NCBI RefSeq assembly: GCF_000832125.1
Contig: NZ_JPRK01000012.1
Span: 1-64,000, forward strand
Direction of reading: 5' to 3'
Origin: Flavobacterium hibernum
GTDB lineage: Bacteria; Bacteroidota; Bacteroidia; Flavobacteriales; Flavobacteriaceae
DNA: 64,000 bases
Shown here: positions 7,908-15,665 of the stretch, one piece after another
How positions within the stretch are numbered: the first letter of the stretch is position 1
How the letters are laid out: each line of letters begins with the position of its first letter
Position numbers and translations under genes: made by a program
The notes under the pieces: generated by a model
Databases searched by the model: none
What the model was told of the DNA's origin: nothing
What the model saw: the letters and a program-made list of their open reading frames with translations, nothing else

Positions 7908-8660
7908 ATGCGAAAATTAGCATTCATAATTTTATTCTTAACTATTTTATCCAATAGTTTTGGACAATCTAAGAATTCGCCATTACAAATAAGTCATCTT
8001 ACGGGTGACTTTTATGTTTATAAGACGTTTCATGATTATAAAGGAACATTGATTTCGGCAAATGCAATGTATTTTGTTACAGATAAAGGTGTTGTGTTGT
8101 TTGATGCACCTTGGGATAAAACACAATTTCAGCCTTTGCTAGACAGTATAAAAGCAAAACATAATAAGAATGTTATTATGTGTTTTGCTACGCATTCGCA
8201 TGAAGACAGGGCAGGTGGTCTGGAGTTTTATGGTAAAAAAGGAATTAAAACGTATACAATAAAATTAACCGACGACATTTTAAAAAAGAATAATGAAAAA
8301 AGAGCCAAATTTGTAATTCCAAATGATACTATATTTACCGTTGGAAAATATAAATTTGAAGTTTTTTACCCTGGTAAAGGTCATGCTCCTGATAATATTG
8401 TAGTCTGGTTTAATAAAGAAAAAATACTTTATGGTGGTTGCTTTATCAAAAGTACTGAAGCAAAAGACCTTGGATATCTTGGTGATGCTGATGTGAAAGA
8501 ATGGGAGAAATCTATTAAAAAAGTACAATCAAAATTTAAAAGTCCTAAATATATTATTACTGGCCACGACAATTATAAAGATCTAAATTCTTTAAAACAT
8601 ACGCTGAAATTGGTTAAGGAATATAATACGGTTTCTGGTAAGTCATCAGGTAAAAAGTAA
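7908..8660 (+). CDS. Subclass B1 metallo-beta-lactamase
   Basis: The enzyme hydrolyses beta-lactams, typically including carbapenems, in the periplasm using two zinc ions. Residues 1-20 are a signal peptide ending NSFGQ. All B1 ligands are visible: Zn1 from H96 and H98 in THSHEDRAGG plus H159 in YPGKGHAPDN, and Zn2 from D100, C178 in LYGGCFIKS and H220 in ITGHDNY. K181, which contacts the drug carboxylate in B1 enzymes, is also present. The length of 250 matches. The text is close to BlaB- and JOHN-type chromosomal enzymes of Flavobacteriia. It follows DUF2147 by 11 bases and carries no mobile-element flanks, so it looks intrinsic. Whether it gives resistance depends on expression, which cannot be seen. 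Confidence 0.92.
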   Translation: MRKLAFIILFLTILSNSFGQSKNSPLQISHLTGDFYVYKTFHDYKGTLISANAMYFVTDKGVVLFDAPWDKTQFQPLLDSIKAKHNKNVIMCFATHSHEDRAGGLEFYGKKGIKTYTIKLTDDILKKNNEKRAKFVIPNDTIFTVGKYKFEVFYPGKGHAPDNIVVWFNKEKILYGGCFIKSTEAKDLGYLGDADVKEWEKSIKKVQSKFKSPKYIITGHDNYKDLNSLKHTLKLVKEYNTVSGKSSGKK

Positions 8661-8766
8661 TTTTTGATTGGGTTTTATCGTGAAGTTTTTTTTGAAAAAA
8701 GAAGTTGTTTTTGCTTACTTGAAATTAAATCGAGTAGATAATTTAAAATAAAAAAAAATAATTTAA

Positions 8767-9318
8767 ATGACTGATTATTTGCCGTATGTTTTCGGGATTT
8801 CGTCCCTTTTCTTAGGAATGACTATTCTTTTGCTTTCATTTGGTTTTTATAAGGGGAAAAATAAAACAGAAGAACAAATTGAAAAGAGTAATACTTTTTA
8901 TTCTAAATACGGAATTCTAATTAAAATTTGTGGTTTTATATTGATATTTGAAGGGTGTTCAAATCTTTTATTTCCTAATCCTCATCGTTATGTAGTAGGA
9001 GTTGGTAAAGTAGTTTTAGATAAAAATGAAAAAAAAGATCAAGGTAATAAAATATGGGAAACTAAAGATAGGGAGATATTAGTAGAGAAGTGTATTAAAG
9101 AAAGTGGACTAATCGGTACTAAGTATCCTCAGATTCTTAGAGATTATTGTGAGTGTTCGATGGATAATATTATGATTGCGATGAGTAAGGAGGAATATTT
9201 GAAAAGTTTACAAAAAACAATTGAAGAACAAACAAAAGAGCAACTACCTCTTTTTCAATCTTGCTATGATGAGATGTCAATTAAATTAGATAGTTTAAAT
9301 AATCAAGTTTCGAAGTAA
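8767..9318 (+). CDS. Hypothetical membrane protein with C-terminal cysteine cluster
   Basis: I do not recognise this 183-residue protein. Two hydrophobic segments lie at about 5-27 and 49-68, leaving a soluble C-terminal part of about 110 residues. That part has four cysteines: VEKCIKE, the pair in RDYCECSMDN, and FQSCYDE, inside predicted helices. The spacing, a CxC flanked by single cysteines, could support disulfides or metal binding. It is separated from the beta-lactamase by 106 bases with no clear terminator and precedes priA by 26 bases. A role cannot be inferred. Confidence 0.6.
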   Translation: MTDYLPYVFGISSLFLGMTILLLSFGFYKGKNKTEEQIEKSNTFYSKYGILIKICGFILIFEGCSNLLFPNPHRYVVGVGKVVLDKNEKKDQGNKIWETKDREILVEKCIKESGLIGTKYPQILRDYCECSMDNIMIAMSKEEYLKSLQKTIEEQTKEQLPLFQSCYDEMSIKLDSLNNQVSK

Positions 9319-9344
9319 TATAATATCCTCAAAAGAAAAAAAAC

Positions 9345-11795
9345 ATGTTTTTTGTCGAAGTCGTTTTACCGCTTTCCTTAGCTAAAACTTTTACATATCG
9401 TATTTCTGAAGCCGAATTTCATTTCATTAAAAAAGGAATGCGAGTGGCAGTGCCTTTTGGTAAAAGTAAAATTTATACAGCATTGGTTATTGATATTCAT
9501 GAAAATGCGCCAAGTTTGTATGATGCCAAAGAAATTCATCAAATATTAGATGAAAAACCTATTGCTACCGAAATTCAGATTAGACATTGGCTTTGGGTAG
9601 CAAATTACTATATGTGTGGTATTGGCGATGTGTATCGTGGTGCTTTTCCGAGTGGATTACTATTGGAAAGTGAAACGATTATTTCGCATAAAATTGATGT
9701 CGAGGTAAATCAAGATGAGCTTTCTGATGAAGAATTTTTGGTTTATGAAGCTTTGCAGCAACAAAGTTCTCTTAAGGTTCAGGAGATTATTGCGATATTA
9801 AACAAGAAGAATATTTTTCCAATTCTTCAAAAATTAATTGCAAAAGATATTATTGTTCTTGAAGAAGAAATAAAAGAAAGTTACAAGCCAAAACTGGTTC
9901 GTTATGTGAAATTGCATACCAAATATGAATCTGATAATGGTTTAGGAGAATTGTTAGAGGTATTGAAAAATGCGAATAAACAAAAAGAAATTGTTTTAGC
10001 TTATTTTCAAAGTATGGCTTCTGAAAAGAAACCGATTACTGTAAAGAAATTAGTTGAGGTTTCAAATTCATCTTCGGCTGTAGTAAAAGCTTTAATTGAT
10101 AAAGAAATTTTTGAAGAATATCTTTTACAACACGATAGAGTATCGTTTACAGGACAAGCGACAGAAAAGCAATTGCTGTTGAGTAATGCTCAGGAAAAAG
10201 CTTTTTTGGGACTTAAAGAAAGTTTATTAGAAAAAGAAGTTTGTTTGCTTCACGGTGTTACCTCTAGTGGAAAAACAGAGATTTATATAAAATTAATCGA
10301 GGAATATCTGGTTACCGGAAAACAGGTTTTGTATTTGTTGCCAGAGATTGCTTTAACAACTCAGTTGGTGTCACGTTTGCGACTTCATTTTGGTGATAAA
10401 GTGGCTGTTTTTCATTCAAAATACAGTAACAACGAAAGAGTTGAGGTTTGGAGACAAACGCTTGAGAATTCTGATAAAGCACAAATTGTAATAGGGGCGA
10501 GGTCGGCCTTGTTTTTGCCTTTTAATAATTTAGGTTTATTGATTGTTGACGAAGAACATGAACAGACTTTTAAGCAAACAGATCCGGCACCAAGATATCA
10601 TGCAAGAGATGCGGCAATAGTTTTGGCTAATTTTCACAATGCGAAAGTACTTTTAGGATCTGCAACTCCAAGTATTGAAACCTATTTTAATACCCAGGTC
10701 GAAAAATTTGGTTTGGTTGAACTTTCAGAACGTTATAATAATGTTCGAATGCCTGAAGTTGTTTTGGTAGATTTAAAAGACAAGCATTTTAGAAAAAGAA
10801 TGACTGGACATTTTAGCGATCTTTTAATTGAAGAAATAGCTGAGGCTTTATCTTTAGGTGAACAAGTGATTTTGTTTCAAAACAGAAGAGGTTATTCGCC
10901 AATAATTGAATGTATGACTTGCGGACACGTACCGCATTGTCAGCAATGCGATGTGAGTTTGACTTTTCATAAACATAAAAATCAATTGCGTTGTCATTAT
11001 TGCGGATATTCGATTGCTAAACCAACACATTGTCATAGTTGTTCAAGTATAGATTTGACAACAAAAGGTTTTGGAACAGAACAAATAGAACAAGAATTAT
11101 TAGCTCTTTTTCCAAAGGCTAAAACAGGCAGAATGGATCAGGATACAACTCGTGGTAAATTTGGATTCGAAAAAATTATTGATACTTTTAAAAACAGAGA
11201 AATTGATATTTTAGTTGGAACACAAATGCTGGCTAAAGGCTTAGATTTTGATAATGTTAGTTTGGTTGGTATCATGAATGCCGATAATATGTTGCATCAT
11301 CCAGATTTTAGGGCTTTTGAGCGTAGTTTTCAAATGATGACACAAGTAGCAGGAAGAGCAGGAAGGTCAGAGAAACAAGGGAAAGTAGTGATTCAAACTT
11401 ACAATCCAAATCATAATACAATTCAGCAAGTTACAAACCATAATTATATAGGTATGTATAAGGAGCAATTGTATGATAGGCAAATCTATAAATATCCTCC
11501 TTATTTTAGAATCATAAAGCTTACTTTGAAGCACAGAGAATTTGAAAAACTAAAAGAGGGTTCAATGTGGTTGTATCAAGTTTTAAGTCAAAATTTGAAT
11601 ATGCCGGTTTTGGGACCAGAGGAACCTGCTATTAGTAGAATTAGGAATGAGTATATAAGAACGATCTTGATTAAAATTCCGCAAAATCTGCATTTAGCAA
11701 ATACAAAAAAAACTATTCAGAAAATGCTGAATAGTTTTGAGGCTGTTGCTCAGTACAGAGCTATAAAGGTTATTACTAATGTCGACTTCTATTAA
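9345..11795 (+). CDS. priA: Primosomal protein N', replication restart helicase
   Basis: PriA is a 3'-5' DNA helicase that reloads the replisome at stalled forks. The 816-residue protein has an N-terminal DNA-binding region (residues 1-200) and a Walker A LLHGVTSSGKTE at about 300-311. DEEH (motif II) is at about 402-405, 'LLGSATPSIET' follows, and then a zinc-binding insert with CMTCGH, CQQC, CHYC and CHSC pairs (about 524-567). QMLAKGLDF and QVAGRAGRSEK are the later helicase motifs. It ends one base before the convergent LytTR regulator gene ends. Confidence 0.97.
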   Translation: MFFVEVVLPLSLAKTFTYRISEAEFHFIKKGMRVAVPFGKSKIYTALVIDIHENAPSLYDAKEIHQILDEKPIATEIQIRHWLWVANYYMCGIGDVYRGAFPSGLLLESETIISHKIDVEVNQDELSDEEFLVYEALQQQSSLKVQEIIAILNKKNIFPILQKLIAKDIIVLEEEIKESYKPKLVRYVKLHTKYESDNGLGELLEVLKNANKQKEIVLAYFQSMASEKKPITVKKLVEVSNSSSAVVKALIDKEIFEEYLLQHDRVSFTGQATEKQLLLSNAQEKAFLGLKESLLEKEVCLLHGVTSSGKTEIYIKLIEEYLVTGKQVLYLLPEIALTTQLVSRLRLHFGDKVAVFHSKYSNNERVEVWRQTLENSDKAQIVIGARSALFLPFNNLGLLIVDEEHEQTFKQTDPAPRYHARDAAIVLANFHNAKVLLGSATPSIETYFNTQVEKFGLVELSERYNNVRMPEVVLVDLKDKHFRKRMTGHFSDLLIEEIAEALSLGEQVILFQNRRGYSPIIECMTCGHVPHCQQCDVSLTFHKHKNQLRCHYCGYSIAKPTHCHSCSSIDLTTKGFGTEQIEQELLALFPKAKTGRMDQDTTRGKFGFEKIIDTFKNREIDILVGTQMLAKGLDFDNVSLVGIMNADNMLHHPDFRAFERSFQMMTQVAGRAGRSEKQGKVVIQTYNPNHNTIQQVTNHNYIGMYKEQLYDRQIYKYPPYFRIIKLTLKHREFEKLKEGSMWLYQVLSQNLNMPVLGPEEPAISRIRNEYIRTILIKIPQNLHLANTKKTIQKMLNSFEAVAQYRAIKVITNVDFY

Positions 11796-11796
11796 G

Positions 11797-12495
11797 TTAC
11801 GACGATGTTGACAATGCTTTTACTAAATCTTCTTTTTTGTTTCGACTAAGTGGAATTTTGGTAATACCAATTTCGGCAAATTTACTATTAAAGCGTTCTA
11901 CTTTATCAATGTTGATAATGTAGGACTTGTGTACACGAATAAATTTGTCTTTTGATAAATCGTTTTCAAAAGATTTCATAGTCGAAAGAACTAAGTTGCT
12001 ATCGTCTTCAGTAACCACTCTCACATAATCTCCAAAAGCTTCAATCCATTTGATTTTGGCTGTGAAAATTTTAAGTTTTTTTAGATTGCTTTTAATAAAG
12101 ATGTGTTCGCCTTCTTCTTCTTTTACATCTTTTTTTAGTAAATGCATATCTATAGCTCTTTTTACAGAGGCATTAAAGCGATCGACCGCAATAGGTTTTT
12201 GCAAGTAATCAGTGGCGTCATAGTCAAATGCTTTTAAAGCATATTCGGCTTTAGAAGTGATAAATATAATTTGAGGTTTAGTTTTAAGCCCATCAAGAAA
12301 ATCAAATCCATTAATAACAGGCATTTCTATATCAAGAAATATTAAATCGATATTATTTAGAGAGATGCAACTTTTTGCCTCTATCGCATTAGAAAAGTCC
12401 CCGATTAAGTGCAAACCTGGGTGATTATTAACTAATTTTGCAATAATTGTCCTCTGTATAGAACTATCATCTACAACAACACAGTTTAGTTTCAT
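11797..12495 (-). CDS. LytTR-family response regulator
   Basis: The 232-residue protein has an N-terminal receiver domain: acidic pair D9/D10 in VVVDDSSIQ, phosphoacceptor D55 in LIFLDIEMPVING, and the Ser/Thr-Lys switch in IFITSKAEYALKAF. A C-terminal LytTR DNA-binding domain starts near residue 130 (IFIKSNLKKLKIF... IKWIEAFGDYVRV... FIRVHKSYIIN). I set the start at the ATG 12495. The longer in-frame form would add 62 residues with no family similarity and would cross the rpsF promoter. No sensor kinase lies next to it. LytTR systems in Bacteroidota often pair with a distant YehU/LytS-type kinase. Confidence 0.9.
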   Translation of the reverse strand: MKLNCVVVDDSSIQRTIIAKLVNNHPGLHLIGDFSNAIEAKSCISLNNIDLIFLDIEMPVINGFDFLDGLKTKPQIIFITSKAEYALKAFDYDATDYLQKPIAVDRFNASVKRAIDMHLLKKDVKEEEGEHIFIKSNLKKLKIFTAKIKWIEAFGDYVRVVTEDDSNLVLSTMKSFENDLSKDKFIRVHKSYIINIDKVERFNSKFAEIGITKIPLSRNKKEDLVKALSTSS

Positions 12496-12611
12496 AACAT
12501 TAAAATTTAGAATAAATTCAGGATAGCAGTAGTAAATGTATGTTTTTTTTGTAAAAAAAACTAAGATGAACGTGTATTTTTTGTTATACGACGAATAAAA
12601 GTAAAAAAGTG

Positions 12612-12641
12612 TTGTATATTTAAATTTAATGCTTACTTTTG
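12612..12641 (+). promoter_or_regulatory. Promoter of the rpsF-rpsR-rplI operon
   Basis: TTG (12612-12614), 19 bases, then TACTTTTG (12634-12641) is a full match to the Bacteroidota consensus. Transcription should start near 12648, leaving a leader of about 25 bases before rpsF. Confidence 0.85.
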
Positions 12642-12672
12642 CACCCAATTTTAACAAATAAATATTGTATTT

Positions 12673-13014
12673 ATGAATCATTATGAAACTGTTTTCATTT
12701 TAAATCCCGTTTTATCTGAGGTTCAGGTGAAGGAAACAGTAACGAAATTTGAAGAATTTCTTACTAGTAGAGGAGCTGAAATGGTATCGAAAGAGGATTG
12801 GGGTCTGAAAAAAATGGCTTACGAAATCCAAAACAAAAAAAGTGGTTTTTACCACCTATTCGAATTCAAAGTATCTGGAGAAGTTCTTATTGCTTTTGAA
12901 ACTGAATTTAGACGTGACGAAAGAGTTATGCGTTTCTTAACTGTAAGTTTAGACAAACATGCTATTTCATGGGCTGAAAGAAGAAGAGCCAAATTAAAAT
13001 CTACTAAAGCTTAA
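12673..13014 (+). CDS. rpsF: 30S ribosomal protein S6
   Basis: S6 binds 16S rRNA as a pair with S18 in the platform of the small subunit. The 113-residue protein opens [16 protein letters not shown] and has [27 protein letters not shown] and [15 protein letters not shown], all diagnostic. It is the first gene of the conserved rpsF-rpsR-rplI operon, 5 bases before rpsR. The acidic C-terminal tail of gammaproteobacterial S6 is absent. Confidence 0.97.
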   Translation: MNHYETVFILNPVLSEVQVKETVTKFEEFLTSRGAEMVSKEDWGLKKMAYEIQNKKSGFYHLFEFKVSGEVLIAFETEFRRDERVMRFLTVSLDKHAISWAERRRAKLKSTKA

Positions 13015-13019
13015 TTATT

Positions 13020-13316
13020 ATGTCTACAATAGAGCAATCTGCAAAAGGAAAAAAAGACGGAGATATCAGATATTTAACGCCTTTAAACATTGAAACTAAC
13101 AAAACTAAAAAGTACTGTCGTTTCAAAAAATCAGGAATCAAATATATCGATTATAAAGATGCTGATTTCTTATTGAAATTCGTTAATGAGCAAGGAAAAA
13201 TTCTTCCTCGTCGTTTAACTGGAACTTCATTAAAATACCAAAGAAAAGTTTCTGTAGCTGTAAAAAGAGCTCGTCACTTAGCTTTAATGCCATACGTGGC
13301 CGATTTATTAAAATAA
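13020..13316 (+). CDS. rpsR: 30S ribosomal protein S18
   Basis: The 98-residue S18 partner of S6 shows the conserved core [16 protein letters not shown] and [32 protein letters not shown]. An N-terminal extension of about 20 residues ([19 protein letters not shown]) is typical of Bacteroidota. It follows rpsF by 5 bases and is 66 bases from rplI; that gap holds a small hairpin. Confidence 0.97.
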
Positions 13317-13334
13317 TTAAAAACTCTAGTCGCT

Positions 13335-13355
13335 GGTTTCCTGTCAAACGGAACC
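13335..13355 (+). other. Small hairpin in the rpsR-rplI spacer
   Basis: GGTT-T-CC pairs with GGAACC (13335-13341 with 13350-13355), giving a six-pair stem with one bulged T and an 8-base loop, about 30 bases before the rplI ATG. There is no T-run after it. It may affect rplI translation or mRNA processing; the role is unproved. Confidence 0.35.
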
Positions 13356-13382
13356 TAACTTCTAAAATATAAGGACAACAAC

Positions 13383-13823
13383 ATGGAACTTATTTTAAAA
13401 CAAGACGTACAAAACTTAGGATTTAAAGATGATGTAGTATCTGTAAAACCTGGTTACGGTCGTAACTTTTTAATTCCTCAAGGTTTTGCTTCATTAGCAA
13501 CTCCTTCTGCTAAAAAAGTTTTAGCTGAAAACCTAAAACAAAGAGCACATAAAGAAGCTAAAGTTGTTGCTGATGCAAAAGCATTAGCTGAAACATTAAA
13601 AGCTCTTGAAATTAAACTTACTGCAAAAGCTGGTGGAGAGAAACTTTTTGGTTCTATCACAAACATCGACATTGCTGAAGCTTTAGAAAAATCTGGTAAC
13701 GCTATTGATAGAAAATTCATCACTAGTGGTATCGTAAAACGTACTGGAAAATATTCTGCTAGCATCCGTTTACACAGAGATGTTATCGTTGAATTGGCGT
13801 ACGAAATTATCGCTGAAAAGTAA
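13383..13823 (+). CDS. rplI: 50S ribosomal protein L9
   Basis: L9 (146 residues) has the N-terminal RNA-binding domain MELILKQDVQNLGFKDDVVSVKPGYGRNFLIPQG, the long connecting helix (about 40-75) and the C-terminal domain with GGEKLFGSIT and GIVKRTGKYSASIRLH. It is the last gene of the operon and is followed by a strong terminator. The upstream ATAAGGACAACAAC tract includes AAGGA, one of the few Shine-Dalgarno-like matches in the window. Confidence 0.97.
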   Translation: MELILKQDVQNLGFKDDVVSVKPGYGRNFLIPQGFASLATPSAKKVLAENLKQRAHKEAKVVADAKALAETLKALEIKLTAKAGGEKLFGSITNIDIAEALEKSGNAIDRKFITSGIVKRTGKYSASIRLHRDVIVELAYEIIAEK

Positions 13824-13841
13824 TAGTTTAAAATACTATAT

Positions 13842-13874
13842 AAAAATCCCGATGCGAGTCGGGATTTTTTTTGT
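13842..13874 (+). terminator. Terminator of the rpsF-rpsR-rplI operon
   Basis: AAAAATCCCGA and TCGGGATTTTT form an 11-bp stem around TGCGAG, followed by a T-run. It starts 18 bases after the rplI stop. Confidence 0.92.
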
Positions 13875-13962
13875 TTAAGAAAGATAGATAACAGACTTAA
13901 AGTTATTTGCTTTAAGCAATTTGCTTATAGCTTATAGAGTAAGGCATAAAGCCTAATTAAAA

Positions 13963-14436
13963 ATGAAATACGCAAGATTAACAAAAGAGCAATTTGATGA
14001 ATTGCACGCAGAATTTGCCAGCTTTTTGGCTACACAAGCTATTGACAAAGCAGAATGGGATTCTCTTAAAATAAATAAACCAGAAGTTGCAGAACAAGAA
14101 TTGGATGTTTTTTCAGATTTAATTTGGGAAGGTGTTTTGACAAGAGCAGAATTTTTGGAGCATTTTTCTAAAAACCATATCTTCTTGTTTAAATGCTTTG
14201 AAACTGATGTGCAATCAATAGTTTTAAAATCATTGATTCCTGAAACAGATTTTTTAACAAAAGAAGGATTGCAATGGTTAAGTGATAATATGTTCACTGA
14301 AAATATAGAAATGAAAGTTGGAAAAAAAGTATTTACTGAGGATAGAAATGCTTCTATTTTTGAATTAATTCAACAAGGTGCGTTCTTAAGTGAGGGACAA
14401 TTATTTACCCAAATTAATACCATTATCGAGTCATAA
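13963..14436 (+). CDS. Conserved Flavobacteriia protein (probably DUF6495)
   Basis: This 157-residue cytosolic protein has no signal or membrane segment and is largely helical and acidic. I recall this text (opening MKYARLTKEQFDELHAEFA) as the Flavobacteriia family named DUF6495, which often follows rplI; the number should be checked. No catalytic motif is visible. It has its own terminator at 14457-14497, while the rplI terminator separates it from the ribosomal operon. Confidence 0.75.
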   Translation: MKYARLTKEQFDELHAEFASFLATQAIDKAEWDSLKINKPEVAEQELDVFSDLIWEGVLTRAEFLEHFSKNHIFLFKCFETDVQSIVLKSLIPETDFLTKEGLQWLSDNMFTENIEMKVGKKVFTEDRNASIFELIQQGAFLSEGQLFTQINTIIES

Positions 14437-14456
14437 ATTTATTCCAAGATATTTTG

Positions 14457-14497
14457 AAAAGGCAAACAATTGATTATTAAATTGTTTGCCTTTTTTT
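14457..14497 (+). terminator. Terminator after the DUF6495-like gene
   Basis: AAAAGGCAAACAATT pairs with AATTGTTTGCCTTTT across an 8-base loop and is followed by nine or more Ts. It is 20 bases beyond the stop codon. Confidence 0.92.
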
Positions 14498-14959
14498 TTG
14501 TTTTTTAACTTTTGTTTAAACTTTATTGTTTTTTTTACCAGGTATTTCTACGTGTTTTTTTCGAATAATTTAATAAACTATATTTTATTACTTTTAAATG
14601 TAGGATTTGTTTTTCATTTGTCGATTAAAAGTTAGTTTTTGTCGTCAAAATACATATTAATGTAGTTAATAACTTACTTTTTGAATATTTAACAGAAAAG
14701 TAATATCTTTTTTTAAACTCCTAAAAGAGTTCTTTTTGCACGAAAAAGTGTAGGTTTTTCGCATGTTAAAGCTTTTTTTAGAACTGGTGTCTCTTTAAAA
14801 AATAAGAAAAATATTAATTTTGAGTTTGTTTTATGTTTTCAATTTTTCTAATTTTAGGATAGAAAAGTTAAACAAAGTATTTCTGAGTAATTAGACAAAG
14901 ACTTTTAAAAGGTTTTGTTTTTAGTAGAACTTGTTTTTCTTTTTAGACACAATTTAAAT

Positions 14960-14990
14960 TTGAAGTTTTTATAATAACTTAATAAGTTTG
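14960..14990 (+). promoter_or_regulatory. Promoter upstream of the giant T9SS gene
   Basis: TTG (14960-14962), 20 bases, then TAAGTTTG (14983-14990) matches the Bacteroidota consensus. It is the best match in the 1.2 kb before the giant gene. Its assignment to that gene is by position. Confidence 0.6.
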
Positions 14991-15374
14991 CGTATGGAAT
15001 TGATCATTACTTTTTTTATCAACTTTGCATTTGGCTTTATTATTATTTTAGCTTTATTTTTTATGAGTTTGAATAAAATTTTATTTATCATCAAATTAAA
15101 TTTTAGTTCCACTTCAAACTTATTTTATGGATTTCCCAATCATGTAAATTTTTTATTTTCAAATTCCTCACGGCGAATTTGTTAATGAATGGTGTTTTTG
15201 TTTTTAGCTTTAAATTCAAGAATACCGATTATTAAAAATAATGGAATCAATTTTTAGAATATTATTCTAAAGCAACAAAGTTTATTGATGGAGTTATCAA
15301 CCATCTATGAATATTGAGACCTACTATATATTTAATAGAATACCCCAGTTCTACTTAAACTTAAATTTTCTTTT

Positions 15375-15485
15375 ATGAAAATTAATACCACAACAAATCA
15401 CTCCTTCTGGAAGACTGGTTTAGATCAGTACATCCAATTTTTTTTAAGACATCGTTTATTCAAAAAGAATAAAACATGCTCTTAA
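15375..15485 (+). CDS. Possible 36-residue leader peptide
   Basis: ATG at 15375 opens a 36-codon frame beginning MKINTTTNHSFWKTGLDQY and ending RHRLFKKNKTCS. It is basic toward the end. The TAA (15483-15485) directly abuts a UUCG-loop hairpin. I recognise no family and see no ribosome-binding site. It could be a regulatory leader peptide or chance in AT-rich DNA; the position between promoter and hairpins is the only support. Confidence 0.25.
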   Translation: MKINTTTNHSFWKTGLDQYIQFFLRHRLFKKNKTCS

Positions 15486-15501
15486 GCATACTTCGGTATG
15501 C
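15486..15501 (+). other. UUCG-tetraloop hairpin in the giant-gene leader
   Basis: GCATAC-TTCG-GTATGC is a perfect six-pair stem with an extra-stable UUCG loop. There is no immediate T-run, so it is not an ordinary terminator. Confidence 0.6.
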
Positions 15502-15526
15502 ACAATACAACATAATTTTTTTAATG

Positions 15527-15572
15527 AAATGAATTTTACAATCTTAGTATACTAGGAGTTTAAAATTCATTT
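15527..15572 (+). other. Two-tier stem-loop in the giant-gene leader
   Basis: AAATGAATTTTA (15527-15538) pairs exactly with TAAAATTCATTT (15561-15572). Inside it CTTAG (15543-15547) and CTAGG (15552-15556) form an inner stem closed by TATA. It lies 94 bases before the ATG. Confidence 0.5.
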
Positions 15573-15606
15573 AACTAGTTGATTATTAATAATTTTTAGA
15601 ATTGCC

Positions 15607-15622
15607 TAAGCATACGTGCTTA
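15607..15622 (+). other. UACG-tetraloop hairpin near the giant-gene start
   Basis: TAAGCA-TACG-TGCTTA is a perfect six-pair stem with a UNCG-type loop, 44 bases before the ATG. It shares the string TAAGCATAC with the hairpin at 15486. Confidence 0.5.
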
Positions 15623-15665
15623 TCGCAACAGGTATTTTATTGTCCATTTTCTAATCTTCCAAATT

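Larger units (their letters stand above)
14498..15665 (+). other. 1.2-kb AT-rich non-coding stretch, likely long leader of the giant T9SS gene
   Basis: No convincing protein gene is present. What I can support is a near-ideal promoter at 14960-14990, a 36-codon ORF at 15375-15485 and three hairpins at 15486-15501, 15527-15572 and 15607-15622, all ahead of the ATG at 15666. The first 450 bases (14500-14955) are mostly T-rich with nothing I can interpret. A transcript from this promoter would have an unusually long leader of about 670 bases. Confidence 0.55.

Noticed and set aside
12496..12681. An N-terminal extension of the LytTR regulator
   Set aside because: The 62 extra residues match no receiver-domain start and would cross the strong rpsF promoter.
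13953..14297. A 114-codon frame antisense to the DUF6495-like gene
   Set aside because: It is a shadow of the sense gene with no conserved text; the sense frame has a terminator and a normal start.
14988..15185. A 65-codon frame with a hydrophobic start in the giant-gene leader
   Set aside because: It begins inside the -7 promoter box, has Phe/Ile/Asn-rich composition typical of AT-rich non-coding DNA, and shows no conserved motif.
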